DNA of 61,885 nucleotides from Seinonella peptonophila (GTDB taxonomy: Bacteria; Bacillota; Bacilli; Thermoactinomycetales; Thermoactinomycetaceae). The position numbers and the translations under genes were made by a program. The DNA lies in contig NZ_FQVL01000016.1 in NCBI RefSeq assembly GCF_900129355.1, forward strand, positions 1 through 61,885, in the 5' to 3' direction. Every line of letters begins with the position of its first letter. Positions within the stretch are counted from its first letter, which is position 1. The notes beneath the pieces were generated by a model. The model made no database searches, was not told the origin of the DNA, and saw nothing but the letters and a program-made list of their open reading frames with translations. Shown here one piece after another: positions 35,022 to 43,045 of the stretch.

Positions 35022-35417
35022 TCAAGAACCTCCTTGAGACACAGATAAAAACACCTGAAATTTCTCTCTATACTTACTTTCATTAAGTTCTTCAATGCTG
35101 GTTGTTTCAACCCACGCATGACTTAAAAAAGGTTTTCTTCTAATACCAACACATAATGTTCCATCAAAGTTACTTGAAATGAGTAGTTTGTAAAGTGTGA
35201 TTGAACGCTCCAAGCACTCCACGTTTAGAAAATGGAAATTGCATGCCAAACGAAAGGCAGCTACAAGAGAATTTTTGTCAACTTCAATGGATCTTTTACT
35301 GATTTTTTCTTTATTGTCAATTCCATCAAGAACTATTCGAAGACCCCTTCTTCTCAACATCACATAAAAATACAGTAAATACCAATAGCTCTTTAAGAAC
35401 AAAATGAATTTTATCAT
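35022..35417 (-). CDS. Lasso-peptide leader peptidase (transglutaminase-like, B2 protein)
   Basis: 131 residues, the usual B2 size. Catalytic Cys68 is in NVECLERSITLYKLL and His100 in FLSHAWVE, the Cys/His pair of the transglutaminase-like peptidase fold. B2 cuts the leader two residues after the conserved Thr, guided by the RRE protein B1. B1 and B2 are separate genes, as is usual in Firmicutes. It lies between the kinase and the cyclase genes. Confidence 0.88.
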   Translation of the reverse strand: MIKFILFLKSYWYLLYFYVMLRRRGLRIVLDGIDNKEKISKRSIEVDKNSLVAAFRLACNFHFLNVECLERSITLYKLLISSNFDGTLCVGIRRKPFLSHAWVETTSIEELNESKYREKFQVFLSVSQGGS

Positions 35418-35444
35418 TCTTTTATCCCTGCTTTCTCCTCAAAA

Positions 35445-36365
35445 TTAGAGTTTCAAAACTATAGAATGGATTAGATTCAATAGTTCAGTAGGTTTCGTTT
35501 TGGACTGCCTATAAACCTTGAACATAGGAATTCTTTTAGTCAAATAAGAAAAGACTTTCATGTTCTCTTTATAGAGAATATGATTAAATACGTTTTTCAA
35601 AAAAAATTTATTAAATACATTTGTTAAGAGGTGCAACATCTTTTCATTTCCTTTTATTTTAGAAATTGAAAGCTTAGTCTCGTCATTAACCTCTAAAAAA
35701 ATAAAACAATCAATTGTTGATAAATCACTATAATGAAAACCGTGCGAAAGATCTATTCGAAGTTTATCTACCTCATCAAAAGTTTTAGTTGCCATTTTTA
35801 TAAGAGAAGACGTGGATTCCAATCTCAGACTTGGCACACCGCTGATAAGCTTTTGGCTCACTGGATGCAAAGCGATAATATCATCAGTAATGATCTTTCC
35901 TCCATTTAAAACAGCTTGGGAGGCACATGTTGACTTTCCAGATCCAGACTCTCCTATAAAACAAACAGTCTTATTTATATAACGTGCAGCACTGCCATGT
36001 AGCTGAGTATATCCTTTTAAATACAGCAAAAAAGAAAGTACCTTTGAGAAAAACAAACTATAAAACTCACTATCAAGTTTTCCTTTAAATATCACTAATC
36101 GCTTGTCAATATAAAAAAAGTAAGTATTCAACCATCTAATAAGGTATTTTCCATTATCCATCTGGAAAACTTCTTCGAACGGAGTTGACTCGTTTATAAT
36201 AAACCTCCTGAATAAAACATCAGCTTTTTTAAAATAACTCTCTTCGAAAAAATCATCATCATGTATAACCTCGAAATCAAAATTATTCTTGCAGCTTTTA
36301 TATAGTAATGAATCAAAGTTTATTTTAGTTCTAATCTTTATTCCTGATACATCATAAAAGTTCAT
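35445..36365 (-). CDS. HPr-kinase-like lasso-peptide kinase
   Basis: 306 residues. Walker A is GESGSGKST near residue 140, preceded by LHGSAARY, with an acidic region (ITDDIIALHP) and GVPSLRLESTSS near 180. This matches HPr kinase-like proteins of Firmicute lasso clusters such as that of paeninodin, which phosphorylate a Ser at the precursor C-terminus. Here the core ends RSE, with Ser next to last. The start follows CTGGAGGGAAC and a 14-base-pair hairpin separates it from the precursor gene. Confidence 0.82.
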   Translation of the reverse strand: MNFYDVSGIKIRTKINFDSLLYKSCKNNFDFEVIHDDDFFEESYFKKADVLFRRFIINESTPFEEVFQMDNGKYLIRWLNTYFFYIDKRLVIFKGKLDSEFYSLFFSKVLSFLLYLKGYTQLHGSAARYINKTVCFIGESGSGKSTCASQAVLNGGKIITDDIIALHPVSQKLISGVPSLRLESTSSLIKMATKTFDEVDKLRIDLSHGFHYSDLSTIDCFIFLEVNDETKLSISKIKGNEKMLHLLTNVFNKFFLKNVFNHILYKENMKVFSYLTKRIPMFKVYRQSKTKPTELLNLIHSIVLKL

Positions 36366-36382
36366 GTTCCCTCCAGATATTA

Positions 36383-36420
36383 ATATTTCGAAGAGTACCC
36401 AAAGGCACTCTTCGAAATAT
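36383..36420 (-). promoter_or_regulatory. 14-base-pair hairpin between precursor and kinase genes
   Basis: ATATTTCGAAGAGT and its exact complement flank a 10-base loop. There is no T-tract. It begins 10 bases after the precursor stop codon. In RiPP operons such a structure commonly stabilises the precursor message or attenuates read-through, giving more precursor than enzymes. Confidence 0.75.
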
Positions 36421-36429
36421 ACTCAAAAA

Positions 36430-36570
36430 CTATTCACTACGAGGATACCTTGTTGAAAAAGTGTCAGTGTTATGACCATCTTTACCACCAAAAGTAATAT
36501 CAACAATGTTACCTAATACAATTAGGTTTGGAGTTGTGTATTTCTTTGGTGAATTTTTAGTTTCTTTCAC
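36430..36570 (-). CDS. Lasso-peptide precursor (A)
   Basis: 46 residues from GTG 36570, 7 bases after an AGGGGGT site. The leader has Tyr11, Pro14, Leu16, Gly20 and Thr26, exactly Y-x2-P-x-L-x3-G-x5-T. With cleavage two residues after Thr26 the core is GGKDGHNTDTFSTRYPRSE, 19 residues. Gly1 and Asp9 would form a 9-member ring, with a 10-residue tail. Bulky Phe, Arg and Tyr residues in the tail could plug the ring. It lies between the RRE and kinase genes. Too short and with GTG start, it is easily missed by gene finders. Confidence 0.88.
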   Translation of the reverse strand: MKETKNSPKKYTTPNLIVLGNIVDITFGGKDGHNTDTFSTRYPRSE

Positions 36571-36648
36571 GATTTATACCCCCTTTTTTTAATTTGCAAG
36601 AAAGTGTAGTTATCTTTTTTGCATCACCTCCCTGCATTAATCAGTAAT

Positions 36649-36912
36649 CTATTTGTTCATTATCACAAGATCATGTTCCGTTAATTGATTGACAAAACGA
36701 ATAATATCTTTTTCAACCTGCAATCTATCTTCTTGGTACTCCAAATTGATACTTTCAATAATTTTCTCTAGCTCCTTTCCTTGTTCAATCAATTGCCAAA
36801 TTTTTAATCCAACTTCATCCAACCCAAAGCATATTTCTGTTTGACTATGATAAATAAACGCACCTTCATCAATCTCACTAAAAAAAGCTTCTTTTGCCAC
36901 TTGATATTTCAT
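36649..36912 (-). CDS. Lasso RiPP recognition element protein (PqqD-like, B1)
   Basis: 87 residues. The PqqD-like winged-helix fold is recognisable from EGAFIYHSQTEICFGLDEVG and LKIWQLIEQGKELEKIIESI, with EKDIIRFVNQLTEHDLV at the end. It binds the precursor leader and delivers it to B2. A strong AAGGAGG site lies 6 bases before the ATG. It is the first gene of the lasso operon, 78 bases upstream of the precursor. Confidence 0.85.
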   Translation of the reverse strand: MKYQVAKEAFFSEIDEGAFIYHSQTEICFGLDEVGLKIWQLIEQGKELEKIIESINLEYQEDRLQVEKDIIRFVNQLTEHDLVIMNK

Positions 36913-37124
36913 TTATTTCCTCCTTCGAATTAAGGCGTATCTATCATTTACTTTTAGTCACCATGATCTTAAAATAAGCTAGATAACATATATTTACCTA
37001 TTAAGCCCAAATACAATGACCATTCCAATATTTCATAATCTGTCTTTATTATGGCTGGATCTTCTTCCAGGAGAGCATAGTTTAATGCTTAGGCGATTCA
37101 TATTATTACATACCGATATTTGTG

Positions 37125-37385
37125 TTACTTTGAAATGATCCCAATCATATGAGTAGACATTCCCCTCTCCCAATACAAATGATTCAGCAGTCTTCGCAAT
37201 TCTTGATTTTTCATCTTCAACCTTCTTGTTATTGACATTCCTTTTGAGCGTTTAGGTAGATTAAAGAACTCAATATTTTTCCGTACAGTCTCAGTAGAAC
37301 ATCTGAAGAATTCAGCGATTTCTTGATATGTGTAAAAATCTTCAATATAAAGTTGATATAATTGATCCTTGGGTAGTTTTCTCAT
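37125..37385 (-). CDS. Small helix-turn-helix protein
   Basis: 86 residues. DFYTYQEIAEFFRCSTETVR is a helix-turn-helix of the resolvase or sigma-like type, followed by a basic stretch (LPKRSKGMSITRRLKMKNQE). I chose ATG 37385 with GGGGAG 8 bases upstream. It lies directly upstream of the lasso operon in the same direction and may regulate it. Confidence 0.6.
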   Translation of the reverse strand: MRKLPKDQLYQLYIEDFYTYQEIAEFFRCSTETVRKNIEFFNLPKRSKGMSITRRLKMKNQELRRLLNHLYWERGMSTHMIGIISK

Positions 37386-37488
37386 AAAGCCAACTCCCCT
37401 TTTGTAAGGTCTCAACAGAGTTACCTTTGTTCCACGTATAATGATGAATCTGTTATAATTAAATTTCGTTCTTTTCTATGTTATCTAG

Positions 37489-37728
37489 TCATCCAGTCTG
37501 GTTGCCGCCTACTGGATGACTCTTCATTTGTACTAGTAGCATACAATTTACAAGCTTTCGAGCTTGCTCTTGAGTGGATACTCGACCTAAAACCCGCGCA
37601 ACACCGCTTCTTGTAAATTGTATAATCCTATAATCGTATTCGCTTTCTTTATGTATGATAGGAATGGTCTGTTTAAACTCTTCTTCAATCAACTGGGAGA
37701 CATTTATATCAGTTGAATAGGGAACCAT
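37489..37728 (-). CDS. Small hypothetical protein
   Basis: 79 residues, soluble. A central beta-rich segment reads YDYRIIQFTRSGVARVLGRV, then a helix STQEQARKLVNCMLLVQ. GGAGAAATGAT precedes the ATG. No family is recognised. It lies between a CodY-like regulator and a small HTH gene, all in the same direction. Confidence 0.5.
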   Translation of the reverse strand: MVPYSTDINVSQLIEEEFKQTIPIIHKESEYDYRIIQFTRSGVARVLGRVSTQEQARKLVNCMLLVQMKSHPVGGNQTG

Positions 37729-37759
37729 ATCATTTCTCCGTTCGTACTTGAAGTATTAT

Positions 37760-38074
37760 TCAATCAAACCCCTCTGCAAAATCAAAAAGGAAAATGAATG
37801 AACCATTTTTTAAAAGAATTAAACGAGTCCCTTTTAATACTTTGTGGCTTTCTGCATTACACTGGCAACACTTAAAGCCTGCTAATATAGGTGGAAGTCC
37901 TTTATTCTGTAAATGTTCAAAGGATTGTTTAGCACAGCAAGTTTGAAATGTTACCTTACTAGGTTCCTTGTATCGTTCCATTATTTCTATTTTCCATGAG
38001 TCTTCCGACTGTACATGAATGGTATAAGACAAACTTTTTACCCACTCATTGATCTGTTGTTCTTTCAAATACAA
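37760..38074 (-). CDS. Hypothetical protein with cysteine pairs
   Basis: 104 residues with CC and CCQC motifs (VTFQTCCAKQSFEHL; AGFKCCQCNAESHKVL), which might bind metal. The TTG at 38074 follows AGGAGATTC. It is 31 bases downstream of the CodY-like gene and probably co-transcribed with it. Function unknown. Confidence 0.5.
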   Translation of the reverse strand: MYLKEQQINEWVKSLSYTIHVQSEDSWKIEIMERYKEPSKVTFQTCCAKQSFEHLQNKGLPPILAGFKCCQCNAESHKVLKGTRLILLKNGSFIFLFDFAEGFD

Positions 38075-38105
38075 GAATCTCCTATCCTATGCGTTTATGC
38101 TAATC

Positions 38106-38912
38106 TTAAACAGTCATCTCTAAATATGAAGTCGCTACCTTTTCAATAGCTGATAAAAGGTTTGGATTCAGCACTTTAACAAAGGTTCCTTTCATACCCA
38201 ATGACTTTGAATACACCATCCCAGCACTTTCTAGTTTGCGTAATGCATTTACAATGATAGACCGGGTAATCCCTTCTCGATCAGCCACTTTACTTGCTAC
38301 CAATAGACCTTCAAGACCATCCAATTCACTTAATATTAAATTCGCAGCTTCCAATTCACTATATGATAGAGAATTTAAAGCTCGTCTAACCTTAGAACGA
38401 TCCTGATACTCCTTTTCTTTCTTTCCCTGCTCGCTTATGGTCATAAGAATTGCGATCATCGACGCTCCATATTCAGCTAATAACACTTCATTTGCACCAA
38501 ACTTTTGGTATCGCGACAAAATGATCCAACCTAAATTTTCTTTTTTATTACGTATCGGAACAACAGTGACTTTATTAGATAAAAGTTTCCTAACACTCTC
38601 TTCTTCAGTTCCGTCTGATTCGACAAAGTAAAAATCTTGAAATTGCAGATTTGACATCGTCTTATCGATTGCTTCAAACTCTATCTCAACATCGTCATGA
38701 ATCCCATTTTCTTTAAAACATCCATTAATTGGATCATTATCGTTCCATGAGTAAGAACTGATTAACCTTTTTTCTAATCCTTTTTCAATAACATAAATAT
38801 TAGATTGTGTTTGAATACCTAACGTCTCAGTAAATGTATCGTAGCTGTCCGGAAATCTTGAATCCTCTTGTAAACTAAATGCAACCTGTTGGGTTTTCTT
38901 CAAAAAGTTCAT
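38106..38912 (-). CDS. CodY-like GTP/branched-chain-amino-acid-sensing regulator (paralogue)
   Basis: 268 residues, close to CodY length. The C-terminal DNA-binding region is almost canonical: LVASKVADREGITRSIIVNA followed by LRKLESAGMVYSKSLGMKGT. The N-terminal GAF sensor domain (1-150) is more diverged. GGGAGGATTATAA precedes the ATG. A housekeeping CodY is normally encoded beside clpY/hslU. This copy stands in an accessory region next to the lasso cluster, suggesting a local nutritional switch. Confidence 0.82.
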   Translation of the reverse strand: MNFLKKTQQVAFSLQEDSRFPDSYDTFTETLGIQTQSNIYVIEKGLEKRLISSYSWNDNDPINGCFKENGIHDDVEIEFEAIDKTMSNLQFQDFYFVESDGTEEESVRKLLSNKVTVVPIRNKKENLGWIILSRYQKFGANEVLLAEYGASMIAILMTISEQGKKEKEYQDRSKVRRALNSLSYSELEAANLILSELDGLEGLLVASKVADREGITRSIIVNALRKLESAGMVYSKSLGMKGTFVKVLNPNLLSAIEKVATSYLEMTV

Positions 38913-39003
38913 TTATAATCCTCCCACATTTCTTCATGTTAGAATGAAGATGAAATTCTCATTATGAAACTTGGCAATTGATTCTGATCAATCAAATTCT
39001 TTT

Positions 39004-39417
39004 TCAAATAATCAATGTTGCAAACAGTAAATTTATTTTCTCTAAATCTTCTGTCTCCCAAATATGCTGACCATCGATTTTCAGAATAAAACCTTGAGTT
39101 GTTTTATAGAGCACTTGAACTTGCTGATAATCTCCAGATATTCCCATCACACTACCTTCTGGTTCAGATCTTAAATCTTTCAATAATAGACGAGTATCCT
39201 GCATCTTTTTTGTTAAATTTTTGCTCGATTGTGATTTTGTTCTCTCATTATAAAGAGCTTGCGCCTTTTCAACCCATATCAATTCTCCCTTGAGTAAAGC
39301 GTTAGAAAATCGATAAGGTTTTTCACTTTTTTGAATCTGTTCCTGTTGAGACATAAGGGTTCGTTGATACTCATTTAAGGATCGGAGAATGACCCGATTG
39401 ATATGTTTATCTTCCAT
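39004..39417 (-). CDS. Hypothetical protein
   Basis: 137 residues. The first 80 are helical and charged (NEYQRTLMSQQEQIQKSEKP; NLTKKMQDTRLLLKDL). The last 50 look beta-rich (YQQVQVLYKTTQGFILKIDG). GGAGGCCGAAT precedes the ATG. No family is recognised. It is upstream of CodY in the same direction and divergent from the RRNPP gene at 39676. Confidence 0.5.
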   Translation of the reverse strand: MEDKHINRVILRSLNEYQRTLMSQQEQIQKSEKPYRFSNALLKGELIWVEKAQALYNERTKSQSSKNLTKKMQDTRLLLKDLRSEPEGSVMGISGDYQQVQVLYKTTQGFILKIDGQHIWETEDLEKINLLFATLII

Positions 39418-39675
39418 ATTCGGCCTCCGTAAATAAGTAATTGAATAGCAGATAGCGTTTCATCATTACTACTTAACTTGGTATCATCATTTTATTAATA
39501 TATAAAATATTTGTAAATATATATATATTCATCGAAAATCCCCGATTCGTAATAGTGAAATGCAGAAAAATAATAATAAACATATTTTTTCGGGTAAATT
39601 ACATTACGAATGCAGGAAATTCACTGAATTTCGTCTAATACGAGATTAAAGAGAACTTTCTAGGAGGGACTAATT

Positions 39676-40989
39676 ATGATACATTCTGATCGTAAGGTAA
39701 TAGGTGAGGCACTCAGGAAGGTAAGAAAACAGAACGGTTGGTCAATTGAAAACGTGGCCAAAATGATGGAAACATTATCCTCTGCCACTCTTAGTAATAT
39801 AGAGCGTGGCATCCCTAGCGTTACCGAAAAATATATTCAAGAGTATTGCACTTTCTTAAAAATTCCTTTCAAAAAATTACCTTCAATTATTCAAGAAGAA
39901 AACACACAAAAAAAATCAATCCAAAGAAAATTATTGAGAATTGAAAAGTTAACTGATATCATTGACCCGGAAAAAGTATACAAAGAGCTCAAAAGTATTC
40001 CTGTTCCAACAAACAATCACTTAAAAGTTTTATACCTTCATCTAGAAGGTCGTTGTTTATATTATAAAAGGAATTATGAAAAAGCTAGAAAGAGATTCAA
40101 TCAAGCTATAGTCTTATTAAACAAATACCCTGAACTGGAATACACAAATATTAGATCAGCTTGTTTCGTTGAATTGGGTCGGATTGCTTTTTTCTATCAG
40201 AATGATTTAGAGCAGGCTTTACATTATTCTGATCTTGGTTTAAAAGCATTTCAAGAAGACGGATTAAGATCATTCATAAAACTTTCTCTTCTTAGTGGTA
40301 AAGCCTCTTATTTAGAAAAAATGCATCAGGATGAAGAAGCATTACTAACAGTGGAAAAGCTTTTAAAAGAAAAGGATAATTGGCATAAGAGTTTGGATTC
40401 TCTTTTAAACGCGATTGAAATTAAAGCAATACTATGTTCAAAAAAAGGGTATCATCTTGAGGCGTTAAATTATGCAGAAGAGGGAATCGAATTAGCGAGG
40501 TTAAACAAACACTACTCAAGAGCTGTAGAACTACTAACTGCAATGGGTGATATTTGCTTCTCTAAAAAAGATTATGGGGAAGCTGAGGATTGGTATTCAT
40601 CTGCTCTACCACTAGAAAAGAAAATAAAGCAAAAATACTTTTTTGTTACAACCTATACAAGGTTAGGAAAACTATATATGACCTTATCTGATTGGGATAA
40701 AGCCAAAGAACACTTAATTAAGGCTGTAGATCTTGGCAAAAAAAACGATGATGGAATTCGTTATTATACTTCATTGGTTACACTTGGTGACTTTTATATT
40801 AAAACCCAAGAACCTGAATCAGCGATTATATTCTTAGAAAAGGCAAAGTCTCTATCGGAAAATAATAACTTCCCGTTTACTGATCCAGAACTTTACTTAA
40901 AATTATCCCATTGCTATGAAGAAGTAGACTCGAGTCGATCTAAGAATTATCTTGCTAAATATAAAGTTAGTAAGCTAGAATTCAACTAA
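39676..40989 (+). CDS. RRNPP-type quorum-sensing regulator (NprR/PlcR-like)
   Basis: 437 residues, same plan as the 13130-14461 protein. Residues 5-65 are XRE-type HTH (IGEALRKVRKQNGWSIENVA, SSATLSNIERGIPSVTEKYI). TPR repeats follow (LEGRCLYYKRNYEKARKRFN; LGRIAFFYQNDLEQALHYSD; AMGDICFSKKDYGEAEDWYS). TAGGAGGGACTAATT precedes the ATG. A 27-codon ORF with AAAGGAGGTG starts 20 bases after its stop, the probable signal-peptide gene. It is adjacent to the lasso/CodY region and the ICE left side. Confidence 0.86.
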   Translation: MIHSDRKVIGEALRKVRKQNGWSIENVAKMMETLSSATLSNIERGIPSVTEKYIQEYCTFLKIPFKKLPSIIQEENTQKKSIQRKLLRIEKLTDIIDPEKVYKELKSIPVPTNNHLKVLYLHLEGRCLYYKRNYEKARKRFNQAIVLLNKYPELEYTNIRSACFVELGRIAFFYQNDLEQALHYSDLGLKAFQEDGLRSFIKLSLLSGKASYLEKMHQDEEALLTVEKLLKEKDNWHKSLDSLLNAIEIKAILCSKKGYHLEALNYAEEGIELARLNKHYSRAVELLTAMGDICFSKKDYGEAEDWYSSALPLEKKIKQKYFFVTTYTRLGKLYMTLSDWDKAKEHLIKAVDLGKKNDDGIRYYTSLVTLGDFYIKTQEPESAIIFLEKAKSLSENNNFPFTDPELYLKLSHCYEEVDSSRSKNYLAKYKVSKLEFN

Positions 40990-41008
40990 ACAAAGGAGGT
41001 GAAAAGAG

Positions 41009-41092
41009 ATGACAAAAGTCATTTCTGTTTTCATGCTAAAAAATTTAGATTCCATTCATCATAACTTTGTAAGTGATCCTCCAGGTTCTTGA
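41009..41092 (+). CDS. 27-residue micro-peptide, candidate RRNPP signal precursor
   Basis: AAAGGAGGTGAAAAGAG precedes the ATG. The product starts MTKVISVFMLKNLDSI and ends FVSDPPGS. A short charged-hydrophobic start and a Pro-containing C-terminal end resemble NprX/PapR-like pro-peptides. Its location right after an RRNPP regulator gene supports the pairing. Confidence 0.6.
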   Translation: MTKVISVFMLKNLDSIHHNFVSDPPGS

Positions 41093-41485
41093 TTAAAAAG
41101 GAGTTTCTATATAATTCCTATCTACAAAAACATGGAGTGCCTGTTCGTTTTTAAGGCACTCCCTACGTTCTTCATTTAGGTTTAGGAAAGCTGTATCGTC
41201 AACAACCAATTTTTTCAATTGTCACACACCTACTATTGATTTTATAAAATATTACTTGATTCACTAAATACATATTGAAAAGCTCTTCTTCCTATTTTCG
41301 AATATAAGAGGATTTACATCGACCTATCATACAGCCCTATATGTTAGAGTTACTCAAATAGATTGGTGCTAAGTAAGTACCCCTTGAATTAGATCTGAAG
41401 AAGTAATCAGCAGATTAGAAACGTCTTGTACGATGTTAGCCGAATTATAGGGTTTTGATTTCCAAAATAACCATCCCGTACGAAA
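41093..41485. other. Mostly gene-free stretch with one strong hairpin
   Basis: GGAGTGCC and GGCACTCC pair across 13 bases (41134-41162). It may terminate the RRNPP unit although the T-tract is missing. A 42-codon minus-strand frame with TTG start overlaps it (about 41094-41220), but support is weak. Confidence 0.45.
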
Positions 41486-41713
41486 ATGAACCAATTAAGA
41501 AAGATCCCAATCTTTTTAGTCTTATTTTCATTATATAGAGGGCATCCACTTGAACAAGCATTTGGTCTAACCAAAGCGATATGGTGGAGTGAAGAGAATC
41601 AACATGTTGATAGCTTTCGTGCCAATCCACAGGGCTATCTCAACAAAGTTCCCATGTTTTTTCAAGATAATATGACTAATAAATAAGATGATGGACAAGA
41701 GGAGGAATTGTAA

Positions 41714-42031
41714 TGGATGGTTGTTTATATTTGAACAAAATAGCCGAGGCACATAATTGTATTTCTAGTAATAGAAGAATAATCAATGGAATGCCCGTAA
41801 TAAAAGGTACGCGAATTCAAGTTTCTCTAGTTCTAGCGTGTCTAAGAGACGAGATGACAATAAAAAGAAATATGTGAAGATTACCAACTAACTTCCAATA
41901 TGGTCAAAGAATTAGTCGAATATGCTATTCAAGTTTTGGATAACCCTTTTGCAGGTGAGAAAAGGATTAGAGTTCTCCTAATATTAAAACTATGTTCCCG
42001 TCGTATTGTCTTGTCTTCTATTAGTGTTTAA
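41714..42031 (+). pseudogene. DUF433 antitoxin-like gene with frameshift
   Basis: AGGAGGAATTGTA precedes the ATG. The frame encodes NGMPVIKGTRIQVSLVLACL, typical DUF433 (GKPVIRGTRIPVSLVLEML). After DEMTIK an extra A in a short A-run shifts the frame; the other frame continues EICEDYQLTSNMVKELVEYA. DUF433 genes are often paired with a DUF5615 toxin-like gene, which is not visible here. Confidence 0.75.
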
Positions 42032-42202
42032 CCCAACTTCCTATCTCTCAAAATCCTCTATGGTGATTATGAATGACTGTGGGAAGCTAGCTTATAGAAA
42101 GAGTATCTTGTACCAACGCTAAAAGGCTAGCTATAGGAGTATCCACCAACAGACAGATTCAAAAATGATCAACCATAAGATCTTGTCAAATCAAATCCCT
42201 AG

Positions 42203-42985
42203 CTATTTTATAGAGGACATCCTTTTGTTCGCAATTTTAACGTATTCACGGCTAACTTCAAAACCTACATAATACCGATTATTAAGTATCGCCATTTTTG
42301 CAGTTGTACCACTACCTATAAACGGATCAAGAACCACTTCACCTGGATTTGACCAAGATAAAATGTGATCAGCTGCTAATGCCTCTGGAAAAATAGCTGG
42401 ATGTTCAAACGCAATTTGATCCCTGGAACTATGCTGATATCCTACGTTATAGGTCCAAACATTACAACGTACTTTCATTGCTTTGATGGGCTTTCCACTA
42501 TTCTTGTATCTCACTAACTGTCCATTGGCTAATCGTTTTCGTCCATGAAACTCCTGTTTTCCACCATACTTAGTAGGCTCTTTTATTGGATGAAAGGTAT
42601 TAGGCCTCCCTTTACTAAAAACAAACATATATTCAAAACTACTCTGGTATCGCATTTGATTTGATGGTACTGGATTTCTTTTTTGATAAATCATCGTATC
42701 ATGAAGCAAAAAACCTATTTTTTTGAAATAAAGAGCCTGGCGAAAGCTCGTTCCAGTCTCAGTTCCTTCGATGGTCTGATCGGCCACAATCCAAACAACA
42801 ACACCCCCAGGCTTTGTCACTCGATACAATTCTCGTGCTAAATTTGGAAAATCAAAAATATATCCATGATATTTGCGTAAACGGTCATACGGAGGGCTTG
42901 TCACAGTCAAATCAATGCTTTCATCTGGGGTGTATTGACGCAGTCCTGCTACATTATCGATACAATAAATATGATTTTTCTTCAT
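42203..42985 (-). CDS. Site-specific DNA methyltransferase (N6-adenine or N4-cytosine, beta class)
   Basis: 260 residues. Motif IV is TSPPYDRLR near residue 29 and comes before motif I, DPFIGSGTTAKMAILNNRYY near residue 218, the beta-class order. The TSPPY form is found in both N4-cytosine and some N6-adenine enzymes. GGAGGGAAATCG precedes the ATG. No restriction enzyme gene is adjacent, so it is a solitary enzyme probably protecting the conjugative element. A terminator separates it from virD4. Confidence 0.88.
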   Translation of the reverse strand: MKKNHIYCIDNVAGLRQYTPDESIDLTVTSPPYDRLRKYHGYIFDFPNLARELYRVTKPGGVVVWIVADQTIEGTETGTSFRQALYFKKIGFLLHDTMIYQKRNPVPSNQMRYQSSFEYMFVFSKGRPNTFHPIKEPTKYGGKQEFHGRKRLANGQLVRYKNSGKPIKAMKVRCNVWTYNVGYQHSSRDQIAFEHPAIFPEALAADHILSWSNPGEVVLDPFIGSGTTAKMAILNNRYYVGFEVSREYVKIANKRMSSIK

Positions 42986-43009
42986 CGATTTCCCTCCTCA
43001 TTTTGCAAC

Positions 43010-43038
43010 AAAAAAAACGCTGTCTTAAAAAACAGCGA
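43010..43038 (-). terminator. Terminator of the conjugation operon
   Basis: On the minus strand CGCTGT, a T-rich loop, ACAGCG and T7, eight bases after the VirD4 gene stop. Confidence 0.8.
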
Positions 43039-43045
43039 TTCCACC

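Noticed and set aside
41094-41220. 42-codon minus-strand frame with TTG start
   Set aside because: It lies across a strong hairpin and has only a weak AGGTG site.
41486-41686. 66-codon plus-strand ORF before the DUF433 relic
   Set aside because: No ribosome binding site and no family resemblance; it may be the tail of a lost gene.
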